64,000 bases of DNA from assembly GCA_963924555.1 (NCBI GenBank), contig OZ004582.1, forward strand, positions 4,526,001-4,590,000, written 5' to 3'. Below are positions 32,880-44,480 of the stretch, one piece after another. A program made the position numbers and the translations under genes. Numbering within the stretch: position 1 is the stretch's first letter; each line of letters begins with the position of its first letter. Below the pieces are notes generated by a model. That model saw only the letters and a list, made by a program, of their open reading frames with translations. It was not told the origin of the DNA and searched no databases. This DNA is from Crambe crambe. Taxonomy: Eukaryota > Porifera > Demospongiae > Poecilosclerida > Crambeidae.

Positions 32880-33975
32880 AATAGTCAAAAAATATTAAGG
32901 ACCCATGGCCATTACTGTCCTAAACGATAAGGTGCATTCTGTTCTGATGGTCACCAGTATCCTCTATGGTAGTACAAACTATATCTGCACTTGACAATTT
33001 ATATCACTATTCCTAGTTGAGGAATTGTTTTCTAGAAGAGGAGTTGATTAAGGCCGTTACTCTCCAAATAGATAAGGTGTGTTCTGTTCGAATGGTCACC
33101 AGTATCCTCTATGCTAGTATAAGCTATATCTGCACTTGATGATCTATATCTCTATTCCTAGTTGAGGAACATTGTTTTCTAGAAGAGGAGTTGATTAAGG
33201 ACCCATGGCCATTACTATCCAAAAAGATAAGGTGTGTTATGTTCCAATTGTCACCAGTATCCTCTATGCTAGTACGAACTATATCTTCACTTGATGATCT
33301 ATATCTCTATTCCTAGTTGAGGAACATTGTTTTATAGAAGATTAAGCATCCATGGCCGTTACTCTCCAAAAAGATAAGGTGTATTCTGTTCCAATGGTCA
33401 CCAGTATCCTCTATGCTAGTACAAACTATATCTGCACTTGATGATCTATATCTCTATTCCTAGTTGAGGAACATTGTTTTCTAGAAGAGGAGTTGATTAA
33501 AGACCCATGGCCGTTACTCTCCAAAAAGATAAGGTGCGTTCTGTTCCAATGGTCACCATTATCCGCTATGCTAGTATGAAGTATATCTGCACTTGATGAT
33601 CTATATCTCTATTCCTAGTTGAGGAACATTGTTTTCTAGAAGAGGAGTTGATTGAGGACCCATGGCTGTTACTTTCCAAAAGATAGGTGCATTCTGTTCC
33701 ATTATCCTCTATGCTAGTACGAACTATATTTGCACTTGATGATCTATATCTCTATTCCTAGTTGAGGAACATTGTTTTTTTTCTAGAAGAAGGGTTGATT
33801 AAAGGACCCATGGCTGTTACTCTCCAAAAAGATAAGGTGTGTTCTGTTCCAATGGTCACCAGTATCCTCTATGCTAGTACAAACTATATCTGCACTTGAT
33901 GATCTATATCTCTATTCCTAGTTGAGGAACATTGTTTTCTAGAAGAGGAGTTGATTAAGGACCCATGGCCGTTAC
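32880..33975 (+). repeat. Tandem array I, about 155-bp unit, seven copies
   Basis: Unit landmarks in order: GGACCCATGGCCGTTACT, AAAGATAAGGTGCGTTCTGT, GGTCACCAGTATCCTCTATG, CTAGTACAAACTATATCTGC, ACTTGATGATCTATATCTC, CCTAGTTGAGGAACATTG, TTTTCTAGAAGAGGAGTTGA. Copies diverge by substitutions and small deletions. Confidence 0.9.
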
Positions 33976-33983
33976 CCTCGCCC

Positions 33984-34270
33984 TTACAAAAATCTTGAAT
34001 GTGTGTGGCACACATACATGTGCGCCAAATGCAGATGTGCTGCATATATATTGCACCTATTCTGATCATATAGTGTGTGTGTAGAATATGTGCAGCATGC
34101 TAAAATTTGACCATGTGCACAGTATATGCGCATGGTATGCATATGCAACATGCACGCATGTAGCATATAACTGGTCAGCATTATATGCCCTCTGCATATA
34201 TGATGTACATACGCAGCATACGTATATGCGGCCTGCTAGTATGGTGCACAGTAGCATTTCAACTACGAAG
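33984..34270. repeat. TGCATATG-rich alternating purine-pyrimidine tract
   Basis: Dense TGCATATG, GTGTGTGTA, CATGTGCACAGTATATGCGC and similar words. The tract at 38800-39090 resembles its reverse complement. Frames on both strands here are Cys/His/Tyr-rich by composition and not called as genes. Confidence 0.6.
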
Positions 34271-34726
34271 TCATATCAATAGTATGCTTGTTATGTATAT
34301 AAGGTAAGTTGAATGGTGATTTCATTCTTCAGCGTGCACTAAACACACACTATTGACTATTATGTGGAATTCTTCATTTGAAAATCCTAATGTTGCCAGA
34401 AGGGTAGAGCTCCTGTAGAAACCCTATCACAACAAAAGAATTAATTAAGCTTTTAATAAAGTGTACATGTAGTTTAAGTGAGCTGACCTGGGGCTCTGTT
34501 ACAAGCTGCTTAGCTTCCTCATCCAAGGCCTTCTTATCTCTCCCTAAATAATTTAGAAAGTAGTTTTAGTTATGTAGCTACTTGTATGCTCCAATTCAAC
34601 AATGGGTTATCCTGTTAGGCTGTAACAACTGCAGGCAAAATGAAGGTGGTTGAAGTCAATGAGCAATTAGCTAAAAGGGCAAATTGTTTGTCAATGTGGT
34701 TATTGAAACAGCTTAGGTCTGTGTCC
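34271..34726. other. Interior of composite element, no firm gene
   Basis: A minus-strand stretch at 34487-34545 between an AG and a GT reads DKKALDEEAKQLVTEPQ and could be an exon, but no partner exon was found. Confidence 0.3.
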
Positions 34727-35079
34727 TGTCACGCGAAATTCGGTCCCCCCCAAAAGCGGTCCCCCCGGACCAAAAGTAGCTGCCAAAATCAGTCCCCTGG
34801 ACCAAAATTGGCTGCCAAATACAGTCCCCCCAAGCAAATTATGGTCCCCCTCCCGGACCAAATTTGGCAGCAAAAAATGGTCCCCCTCCATACTGAAGTA
34901 AGTCCCCCAACTCAATAATCTCAACACAGCTAAGAGAAAAAATATATATACAGTATAGGGCATGGCTTCACTGTTATTATTATTAAAATTATTATACATC
35001 TATTATACATCTACCACAGTTCCACTTCTTCCGATTGTCTATATATGTTCTGGGAATCTTGACACAACTTGTGTGGTAG

Positions 35080-35343
35080 CTACCATTCTTTACATTGGTA
35101 ACACTCAACCATCTTGTGTCCATCATCCGGCAGTCTGCATGTGCAGTACACCTTGACCACCTCTGTTCTTGCTGGTACAAGCTTCTTCACACGCCTTTTA
35201 ATTTTCCTGGTCCCAGGGAATGGCATTAACAGTTTGTTTGACAACCCATCTATCAAATGTTGCCACATCATTGCCTCGTCAAATCTGATAGTCAAGGGGT
35301 CCTGGCCATTGCACACGCTGATGCAAGTGCAAAAAGTCCACAA
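35080..35343 (-). pseudogene. PHD-finger fragment within Ginger-like element
   Basis: A minus frame ends in VYCTCRLPDDGHKMVECYQC, the first two zinc-ligand pairs of a PHD finger, truncated before the C-terminal half at 35080. PHD fingers often follow integrase cores in Ginger/Gypsy-related and KRBA2/GIN-type proteins. It is a fragment with no DDE catalytic residues beside it. Confidence 0.5.
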
Positions 35344-35515
35344 TTGTACCCACCTACAGGGTTCAAAATAACAATCTCAAAATGTCTGGTCACCATGGCC
35401 TCGCATGCACTGGCTAATTTGAGTGGTCATTTCTAATCTTGCATGGTTGTGCCGATACCTCTGGCAAGCATCACATTTGTCAACCTATGCCATCACCAAA
35501 ATGATATAGCTAATA

Positions 35516-35740
35516 TTATGACCATTGCTTGCATGCTGGTAGCACAGAATTATAATTATAGACAGAATTGTAACTCACAAATTCATTGACATCTTTTATG
35601 ATTCCAGGCCAAATGAATCTCTCATTAATACGTGCCACTGTTTTCTTCAACCCTAGGTGTCCAAAAGTTGGCTCTGAGTGGCAAGACTCCAAAATTCTCA
35701 ATCTTTCTTCCCTCTCTGAAATATAACACACCTGTAGCAA
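35516..35740 (-). pseudogene. Integrase H2C2 zinc-binding fragment
   Basis: A minus frame reads HSEPTFGHLGLKKTVARINE then RFIWPGIIKDVNEFV, the classic integrase zinc-binding segment (H..H....RF.WPG...DV..FV). The following CxxC pair is lost (the frame gives SYNS) and the catalytic core is missing. It supports the Ginger assignment of the surrounding inverted-repeat element. Confidence 0.65.
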
Positions 35741-36299
35741 AATGCAACTTGAGACAGTAGCTACACATATTTATATTTTAACATTTTTATTGCAGGTATG
35801 CATGCAGATTTACAGTATAACTCACTTGCTCTCCACCTTTCTTCTTGAAAAACACTTCACTCTTTCTCACAATAATTCTCTCTGCCTTTTCTATAAATGA
35901 TCCTCTTTTCATTCTTAGTAGCTCCTACAAAGAACGTTAGCATGGGTGGTGATATAGGTATCTACAATCTCAAGCTGATTTACTACTGGCTGTCTGTATG
36001 GCTATAGCAATAGACTCTAGTTAGTAGTTACATTACCTGGAGGGTAAATAGCATTCTGAAGGTATTGCATCGCATCCCTCACTAATACAGCTTCTCTATC
36101 TTCTTCAGTCTCAGAGCATGAATCCATGACACAGCCAGACACCAAAAATGACAGAGAACTAGCCGAGCACGCTGTATTATTGCGCACGGTTGCGCAAGGG
36201 GACCAATTTTTGCAAGGGGGGACTGATTTTGGCAGCTACTTTTGGTCCGGGGGGACTGGTTTTGGTGGGGGACCGGATTTTGCGTGACACCCCCCAAAC

Positions 36300-38568
36300 C
36301 ATAGATACTATAACCTCCGGACACGGGATTGGAAACGGGCTCACGTGCGCCTATGACAACCATTGAATTGCTTGCGTGCACTCCGCGTTGTAATTTTTGT
36401 TGACCGCACATAAAAAGAGAATAAAGACATCGCTCTGAAACGGATGAATAGAGCGAGCCAGTAAGAAAACAGTTTTGTCTAATACTTTATACTACTCATT
36501 TTGATACTTAAAACAAAATTTTAAACCCTAGTTCATTGATATGGCTAGTTTTTGCCGTGGTTGGTCAATTCCTGGAGAAGAAAACTGTGTGAAAGGTTTT
36601 CTGTGTTGAATTAAGCTATTTTGCATTAAAATTTTCCACCAAATGGTATACATAGAGATAAAGTTTGTTATAGAATGCTTTTTTTTCTAAGACTTGAATA
36701 TTACTGGAAAAAAATCTGGGTTTTGTAAGTTCAGGAGGCCATTAATGTGTGTAATTGTGTGCTCAATTTACCAGTCTGGGAGAAGTTTACTATGAAAAAT
36801 AACTAGTTGATGTTGTAGCAAAATAAAAGTAGTTTTGCATGTGCATAGTTAGAGTAGTTGACTTTTAGTGTAGGCCTTAAGTTACACATCATAAATATGC
36901 TATAACCATAAACTTTAAAAACCCAATTTGGTCAACTCTGAACTGAATGCATGGATAGCTACTCCTACCTGTGACGATTTTTTTTATATATAGTGGCTAA
37001 AAGAAGAGTTTCTTGTCTATTCTTGTCTATTTGGATGGAGCATAAAAGCAAGGAAAGGGTTTTCCAAAGTTCAGAAAAAGAAAATGCTCCTTAGCCCTGA
37101 GACCTTGCTGGGTTTGAAAATGACAGGTAGCTAGAGCTTCTTGTTAGCTTGCTAATATTCCTTGTTATAGTATTATCATTTATGGAATATTCTGTTTTTC
37201 ATTGATGGAGTTAAAAAAAAATTGAGTGAGCACCTTCTGAAAAGTTTTTTGGGTGCCAGCGACAAAGAGGTGGAACTCATGATAATCCCAGTGTCGAGGA
37301 ATTTATCAACAACACTCAAGCACTATGGGTGATTAATACATTTTGCAGAGGTCCAGTTAGAGGCAATTGCAGGGCTCACAGTTCCAAGCCTGATTTGGAA
37401 AAAGAAAATGCAAAGCAGAGAATGATTTCCAAACATGAATGAATCATTATAACAAAAAAAAATGCATGCTGCATGAATTCTTGACTATTGGTGATGAGGA
37501 CTTTGCACAGTCCTTTAGAACATTGGAGGGACTTTTTCGACCTCTGCTTAAAGTTTCAACCACGCACCACCAAATGAGAACTCACTCCACCCTTCAATGA
37601 TCATTTTCAGCAACTCCTTCCCAATTTCGACATTCATATCCAGTGCAACTATATATAGACCAATTCATTCATCTCTCATTACTTCTTCCATGATTTCATC
37701 TTTTTTCCACATGATATTTCTCTAGCCTTAATTGCTCGTACAATAGTATAGCTACCTCATTTTTTAATCAATAAAAATGTCAAATGCATCATCTATATAG
37801 ATCTAATACAAAATACAAGCCACTTCTGTTCACATTGAGGATCCAGTTGCTGAAGATTGGACTGCTGCTTCTTCTATAGCTAGCTCTTCATCCAAAAGTT
37901 CCTCTAAACTCGATAACCACTCCATACATATTTTTTCACCATGGACTCTGTCCTTCACAGTTCTATAAATGTATCAAAATGGACATGCTATAACAGTAGA
38001 TCCCCCATCATGTTCACCTAAAAAACCTATCAGATGATATTCTGGAAGATGGGAAATCCACCATATTTTGGTAATGACACCAAGAATTTCTTCCACATTA
38101 AGATGAATTCATCCGATGAATAAATGCTATAATACCTTTGTTTACAGCTGACTTTAAATAGTCAGAGCTGTTTCAAGTTTGCTATGGATTAAAGCAAAAC
38201 TTGAAAGCTAACATTCATTCCTGCAGTCCAGGCACCATGCATATAACTCTCTTGCAGCTTGCAGAGATGCAGAAGCGTTTGATGAAGGAAGTTTAAACCC
38301 ATTATCTTCTTTTAGAATGAGTATCTCAGAATTGAGAGGGGCCTAAAAAGTGAATTACATAGCTAAAATAGCTGGATTTAAGGTTACAATCTTTGTTTAC
38401 TTGTAGTTGAAGACGTTTCTCCTATAGCTTCAGGCATTATCGAAATACTTGCCTTAGCTACTGTTTGGCAACGTCTTTGCTGACTCAGCAAACAACGCGG
38501 ATTGTATCCTAAAATCTCGCGCGAATCACCCGTTTCCAATCCCGTGTCCGGAGGTTATAGTATCTATG
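36300..38568. mobile_element. Third GGGATTGGAAACGG-family transposon, 2.27 kb
   Basis: The left end CATAGATACTATAACCTCCG then GACACGGGATTGGAAACGGG is the reverse complement of the right end at 38529-38568. The TIR may extend outward by four bases (AAAC). It is the same family as the nested elements at 8146 and 9306 (CATAGATA start, GGGATTGGAAACGG core). No 7-bp duplication is present. It starts 10 bp from the Ginger-like end. The interior is AT-rich with no recognised gene. Confidence 0.8.
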
Positions 38569-38799
38569 GTTTAACTTACCTATTTCAAGAACTATAGCCG
38601 AATATAATTTCTTCTTGAAAATTGCCTCTACTTTGCACCCAACTCTCTTGTCCCCAGATTTTATAGCTCCTTATACAACAGTAAGGGAGTTGTCCACAAC
38701 CCACTGGAGCAAAAACCATCTCTTAGCCATTTTTAATGCTTAAGCAGCTGGATATTTTGAATTTTCACTTTTCATGTACATGAAAAATACAGCTGCTTT

Positions 38800-39090
38800 C
38801 TGATTTATATGTATGCATAATACTCCTGAGGAACAGGCGCATTTTGCATATGAATTTAACAGTAACCAGGTGCATACGTGCAAGATAAATGCATGCATCA
38901 CACAGGTAATAAGCACATATGCACTGTGCACATATTTTGCACATAATATTTCTACACACATGTAATTAACATACATGTGGCACACATGCAAGTCACATAT
39001 ATACTTCATACACATATCTCACACATATACGCAGTTTGCACACATGCAGCAGTGACCGCAAAATATGTGCAGCACGTGTGTTGCAGCTAT
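38800..39090. repeat. Second TGCATATG-rich tract, inverted relative to the first
   Basis: CACATATGCACTGTGCACAT and CACACATGTAATTAACATAC type words, largely alternating purine-pyrimidine. It resembles the reverse complement of 33984-34270 and likewise borders a 155-bp array. Confidence 0.55.
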
Positions 39091-39099
39091 TGATTTTAG

Positions 39100-40375
39100 T
39101 AAGGGGGATCTAAAAAGATTAGGTGCGTTCTATTCAAATTGTCACCAGTACCCTCCATGCTAGTACAAACTATATCTGCACTTGATCTATATCTCTATTC
39201 CTAGTTGAGGAACATTGTTTTCTAGAAGAGGAGTTGATTAAGGACCCATGGCCGTTACCCTCCAAAAAGATGAGGTGTGTTCTATTCAAATTGTCACCAG
39301 TACCCTCCATGCTAGTACAAACTACATCTGCACTTGATGATCTATATCTCTATTCCTAGTTGAGGAACATTGTTTTCTAGAAGAGGAGTTGATTAAGGAC
39401 CCATGGCTGTTACTCTCCAAAAGATAAGGTCCATTCTGTTCCGATGGTCACCATTATCCTCTATGCTAGTACAAACTATATGAACATTGTTTTCTAGAAG
39501 AGGAGTTGATTAAGGACCCATGGCCGTTACTCCCCCAAAAGATAAGGTGCATTCTGTTCCAATGATCACCATTATCCTCTATGCTAGTACAAACTATATC
39601 TGCACTTGATGATCTATATCTCTATTCCTAGTTGAGGAACATTGTTTTCTAGAAGAGGAGTTGATTAAGGACCCATGGCCGTTACTGTCCAAAAAGATAA
39701 GGTGCGTTCTATTCAAATGGTCACCAGTATCCTTTATGCTAGTACAAATCATATCTGCACTTGATGATCTATATCTCTATTCCTAGTTGAGGAGCATTGT
39801 TTTCTAGAAGAGGAGTTGATTAAGGACTTATGGCCGTTACTATCCAAAAAAGATAAGGTGTGTTATGTTCCAATTGTCACCAGTATTTTCTATGCTAGTT
39901 AAAACCATATCTGCACTTGATGATCTATATCTCTATTTCTAGTGGAACATTGTTTTCTAAAAGATTAAGGACCCATGGCCGTTACTCACAAGGTGTGTTC
40001 TGTTCCAATGGTCACCAGTATCCTCTATGCTAGTACAAACCATATCTGCACTTGATGATCTATATCTCTATTCCTAGTTGAAGAACATTGTTTTCTAGAA
40101 GGAGTTGATCAAGGACCCATGGCCGTTACTCTCAAAAAAAATAAGGTGCATTCTGTTCAAATGATCACCAGTACCCTCTATGCATATACGAACTATATCT
40201 GCACTTGATCTATTTCTCTATTCCTAGTTGAGGAACATTGTTTTCTAGAAAAGGAGTTAATTAAGGACCCATGGCCGTTACTCTCCAAAAAGATAAGGTG
40301 TGTTCTGTTCCAATGGTCACCAGTATCCTCTATGCTAGTACAAACCATATCTGCACTTGATGATCTATATCTCTT
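39100..40375 (+). repeat. Tandem array II, about 155-bp unit, eight copies
   Basis: Same unit and same orientation as array I, with copies at about 39106, 39240, 39396, 39513, 39670, 39826, 39967, 40110 and 40265 (last partial). Some copies lack 30-40 bp. Confidence 0.9.
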
Positions 40376-40550
40376 TCTCGTGCCCAGGACACTCAGATGG
40401 AGTTGAGCTTCCCTGTATGTGCAATAATAGGAGTAGGTACAATCATATAAAATGCTACAATGATCAAGACTTGCTGATTCAGAAGTTCTCCCTGAAGAGA
40501 ACATCTCTACCACCAGCTACTGAGAAATCTGGCTCCAAAAAAAAACAACA

Positions 40551-40583
<33 letters not shown>

Positions 40584-40668
40584 TTATGTCAATTAACAGC
40601 AGAAATGCACTCTTAATCACATACCTTTGATGAACACATGGTGTACCCATGCACTTGAATGCTGACTA
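40376..40668. other. Unique spacer with AC microsatellite
   Basis: Unique sequence, then an (AC)n run of about 28 bp at 40550-40577. No gene. Confidence 0.5.
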
Positions 40669-41125
40669 CGTTGGATGCTACCAACCAGAGTTCAGGGCAC
40701 CAGACTACCATACACATTTCCACCCCATTACCTGCTGAATGCTACATTTCATGCTGAACATTGGATGCTACCAACCAGAGTTCAGGGCACCAGACTACCA
40801 TACACGTTTCCACCCCATTACCTGCTGAATGCTACATTTCATGCTGAACGTTGGATGCTACCAACCAGAGTTCAGGGCACCAGACTACCATACACGTTTC
40901 CACTCCATTACCTACATTTCATGCTGAACGTTGGATGCTACCAACCAGAGTTCAGGGCACCAGACTACCATACATGTTTCCACCCCATTACTTGCACATT
41001 TCATGCTGAATGTTGGATGCTACCAACCAGAGTTCAGGGACGTTGGATGCTACCAACCAGAGTTCAGGGACGTTGGATGCTACTAACCAGAGTTCAGGGC
41101 ACCAGAATACCATACATGTTTCCAC
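40669..41125. repeat. Tandem array of about 90 bp with shortened copies
   Basis: Six copies of TTGGATGCTACCAACCAGAG followed by TTCAGGGCACCAGACTACCA and TTTCCACCCCATTACCT; two internal copies are cut to about 31 bp. The apparent 155-residue ORF across it is a by-product. Confidence 0.85.
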
Positions 41126-41309
41126 CCCATTACTTGATGTGATTGAAACATCACTCCTTAAATTTCATGATGAATTAATAAGAAATCATGATATAGAATT
41201 TGCTTGCTAGCAAGTAATCATAGAAAAAAATGAACAGCATCCAGTTTCACTGAAGTGGCAGAAGTTTTTCAATCAGGCGGCAAAGAATTCACTCATCTCA
41301 CTACTCAGT

Positions 41310-42935
41310 ATTAAAACAGCCATGAGTTCCTCAACTAGATATATAGAAGATAGATCATGAAGTGCAGATGATTTGTACTAACATAGAGGATACTGGTGAC
41401 CAAGCATACCTGAACATAACGGTCATGGGTCCTTAATCAACCCCTCTTCTAGAAAACAATGTTCCTCAACTAGGAATAGAGATATAGATCATCAAGTGCA
41501 GATATAGTTAGTACTAGCATAGAGGGTACTGGTGACCATTGGAACAGAACGCACCTTATCTTTACGGCCATGGGTCCTTAATCAACTCCTCTTCTAGAAA
41601 ACAATGTTCCTCAACTAGGAATAGAGATAATTAATAGATCATCAAGTGCAGATATAGTTTGTACTAGCATAGAGGATACTAAACAAAACGCACCTTATCT
41701 TTTTGGATAGTAACGGCCATGGGTCCTTAATGAACCCCTCTTCTAGAAAACAATGTTCCTCAACTAGGAATAGAGATATAAATCATCAAGTCGTACTAGC
41801 AAAGAGGGTACTGGTGACGATTTGAACAAAACAAACCTTATCTTTTTGGAGAGTAAGGGCCATGGGTCCTTAATCAACCCCTCTTCTAGAACAATGTTCC
41901 TCAACTAGGAATAGAGATATAGATCATCAAGTGCAGATATAGTTTGTACTAGCATAGAGGATAATGGTGATCATTTGAACAGAATGCACCTTATCTTTTG
42001 GAGAGTAACGGCCATGGGTCCCTCTTTTAGAAAACAATGTTCCTCAACTAGGAATAGAGATATAGATCATCAAGTGCAGATATGGTTTGTACTAGCATAG
42101 AGGGTACTGGTGCCCATTTGAACAGAACGCACCTTATCTTTTTGGAAAGTAACGGCCATGGGTCCTTAATCAACTCCTCTTCTAGAAAACAATGTTCCTC
42201 AACTAGGAATAAAAATATAAATCATCAAGTGCAGATATAGTTTTAACTAGCATAGAGAATACTGGTGACCATTGGAACAGAACGCACCTTATCCCTTCAA
42301 ATAGTAACAGCCATGGGTCCTTAATCAACCCCTCTTCTAGTAAATAATGTTCCTCAACTAAGAATAGAGATATAGATCATCAAGTGCAGATATAGTTTGT
42401 ACTAGCATAGAGGATACTGGTGACCATTAGAACAGAATGCACCTTATCTATTTGGAGAGTAACGGCTATGGGTCCTTAATCAACTCCTCTTCTAGAAAAC
42501 AATGTTCCTCAACTAGGAATAGAGATAATATAGATCATCAAGTGCAGATATAGTTTGTACTAGCATAGAGGATAATGGTGACCATTTGAACAGAATGCAC
42601 CTTATCTTTTGGAGCCATGGGTCCTTAATCAACCCTCTTCTAGAAAACAATATTCCTCAACTAGGAATCAAGTGCAGATATAGTTTGTACTAGCATAGAG
42701 GATACTGGTGACCATTGGAACAGAATGCACCTTATCTATTTGGAGAGTAACGGCTATGGGTCCTTAATCAACTCCTCTTCTAGAAAACAATGTTCCTCAA
42801 CTAGGAATAGTGATATAAATTATATATAGTTTATACTAGCATAGAGGATACTGGTGACCATTGGAACAGAATGCACCTTATCGTTTAGGATAGTAATGGC
42901 CATGGATCCTTAATTTTTTTTTGACCATTCCTCTT
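41310..42935 (-). repeat. Tandem array III, about 155-bp unit, ten copies, inverted
   Basis: Same unit as arrays I and II but reverse complemented (CTCTTCTAGAAAACAATGTT, CCTCAACTAGGAATAGAGAT, AAGTGCAGATATAGTTTGTA, ACGGCCATGGGTCCTTAATC). It adjoins the right unique end of the composite element. Confidence 0.9.
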
Positions 42936-43263
42936 CTTGAACATTATATTACTCTTTTACATTGATGGAAGTAAATGAGATGCTCTGAGGTTACTTCATA
43001 CTCCTTCCTCAATGTATTAGATATATTATACTTGCCTGGATCCATGCCACTTAGTCCAGTAGTTTATTGAGTAGCTGCAAGTAGCACTGCAAGTAGCTCG
43101 TTTAATCCGAATGTATGGGGTTAAATCAATTAAAGATGACGTCATTTAGGTCCTTAGAAATGGGTCCTAGATCCTAGCCTAAATTTTAATACTTACCATT
43201 TTGGCATATATATATATCTATGGCGTGACGACCACTGCCCATTCGATTTGCTATACAATATGT

Positions 43264-43395
43264 ATGTCGATGGCGGCCAGCGCGGAGATCAGATTTAGGA
43301 AAGATCTGACAAACGCACAACTCATCACTTGGCTCAGTGCAAGTTCAGAGAAAACAACCTCCAACTGCAACCGAAACACGAAAAATATTTTAAAG
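43264..43395 (+). CDS. Possible first coding exon of unknown gene
   Basis: ATG at 43264 (second ATG at 43270 in context CGATGGCGGCC) opens 44 codons (MSMAASAEIRFRKDLTNAQL .. NILK) ending exactly before GTGCTAAT. Composition is protein-like and unlike the flanking repeats. The downstream exon was not found. It lies just outside the composite element on the side opposite the LRAT gene, pointing away from it. Confidence 0.4.
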
Positions 43396-44117
43396 GTGCT
43401 AATATAATTAATAGGTGTGCATTGTTTAGGATAACCTAAGTGGCACATACCAAAGCATGCGCTAGTATAGTACCAGCACTATAATTAATTAACCACAAAC
43501 ACTATGTACTACCGCGCTAAAATAACAGATAGTTAACACAATAGCAGCTGCTGCTTTGGCACATATAAAATCCATGCTAGCATGAATACTACCGCGCTAA
43601 AATAACAGATAGTTAACACAATAGCAGCTGCTGCTTTGGCACATATAAAATCCGTGCTAGCATGAATAATGAACAAGTCATTGCAACAGGAACTATGCAT
43701 GGGAATGAGCCAATATCTTGCATATGGCAACTACTTGATAAGGTCTAAAAAGTTACATTTTGCTTTAGTTTATAGCTAGTACAGAATGTGCAAGACACAA
43801 GATCCTATATGAATAAATTGAAAAGTAGACTGTGAATTGACAAAAACTAAATGTAATTTTTATGGCAATAAGTATAAGAAGCTGTATATCAAAAATCAGC
43901 CATTGATTCCAAGTGGTCATTGAGATGCAACGCAGTTTACCTTGAGAATGAAATCAGTCCTAAGATCAGTTTTTTTGATTAGTCCTCCTTCATTTTTTGT
44001 GTATGTAGTACTATTCTGATACTTAATAACGTGGTGCAAGTTAGAAATTTCTATCATGAATAGTTTTTAAGTTAATTTTCCCTAGCAACCATGCGTGGGC
44101 GGAGTGTGCCTGCACCC
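43396..44117. other. Intergenic with an 80-bp tandem duplication
   Basis: 43507-43668 holds two almost identical 80-bp copies (ACCGCGCTAAAATAACAGAT .. GCAGCTGCTGCTTTGGCACA). 43880-44110 resembles 47940-48155 as a direct repeat (see that entry). No gene recognised. Confidence 0.6.
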
Positions 44118-44480
44118 TTAACCAGGTATTATAGTATACTAAAACTGTGGAAGGACCCATTCGTTAGGACCCCAATGACGTCATCATAATTCATTTAACC
44201 CTCTAGCTACGTACTAGCTAGCGCTATAGCTACTACAGAATTATCAGACTGTAGTTGGAGATCCAGCACGAGAATGCTGCTATGCATGATCATACCATCA
44301 AGAAACAAATACAGAACAAATAAAGAGAATAGGTAAGTAGGAATATCATCAGTAGATCATCAGCTGATGCAGCATAACGTCATAAATGCTGTAGCATTTA
44401 TTATTGATTTTTATAAAAAAAGCATAGATTTATATTCTTTTTTCCCCTGTAAACTGTTACTAGTAAACCACTGCAAACTC
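44118..44480. repeat. End sequence related to composite-element terminus
   Basis: CAGGTATTATA, AAGGACCCATTCGTTAGGAC and CCCAATGACGTCATC align with the left terminus at 32601-32690. It leads into the 156-bp array, as the termini of the larger element lead into the 155-bp arrays. Confidence 0.6.

Larger units (their letters stand above)
34727..36289. mobile_element. Ginger-like DNA transposon remnant, TGTCACGC...GCGTGACA
   Basis: Terminal inverted repeats of roughly 70 bp begin TGTCACGC and include CGGTCCCCC, CGGACCAAAAGTAGCTGCCA and AAATCAGTCCCC; the right copy ends GCGTGACA at 36289. Inside the left end GGACCAAA..GGCTGCCAAA..AGTCCCCC is reiterated two or three more times as subterminal repeats. 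Length 1.56 kb. The interior has integrase H2C2 and PHD fragments on the minus strand. Ginger elements are DNA transposons with retrovirus-like integrases and TGT...ACA ends; the fit is good but no target duplication was seen. Confidence 0.65.
32601..43197. mobile_element. 10.6-kb composite element with inverted ends and satellite arrays
   Basis: The outer 270-300 bp at each side are inverted copies. Left (32625-32900) has GGACCCATTTCTAAGGACC, AATGACGTCATCTTTAATTG, CATTCGGATTAAAGGAGC and AGTGGCATGGATCCAGGCAA; right (42900-43182) has the same in reverse complement. Inside each end lies a tandem array of a 155-bp unit in opposite orientation (seven and ten copies), a third array lies at 39.1-40.4 kb, and two other transposons sit in the middle. 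CCATTTT is present at both borders (32594-32600, 43196-43202), of which ATTTT may be a target duplication. No transposase of its own was found; the type (fold-back like or non-autonomous) is unknown. Confidence 0.7.

Noticed and set aside
33884..34282. Several overlapping Cys/His/Tyr-rich ORFs
   Set aside because: Translations of TGCATATG-type alternating sequence on both strands; no conserved zinc-finger spacing.
34487..34545. Minus-strand exon reading DKKALDEEAKQLVTEPQ
   Set aside because: Flanked by AG and GT but ends in phase 0, whereas the LRAT second exon needs one preceding base, already supplied by the exon at 32549-32597. No other partner exon found.
40675..41142. 155-residue ORF
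   Set aside because: Lies wholly in the roughly 90-bp tandem array and simply repeats its translation.
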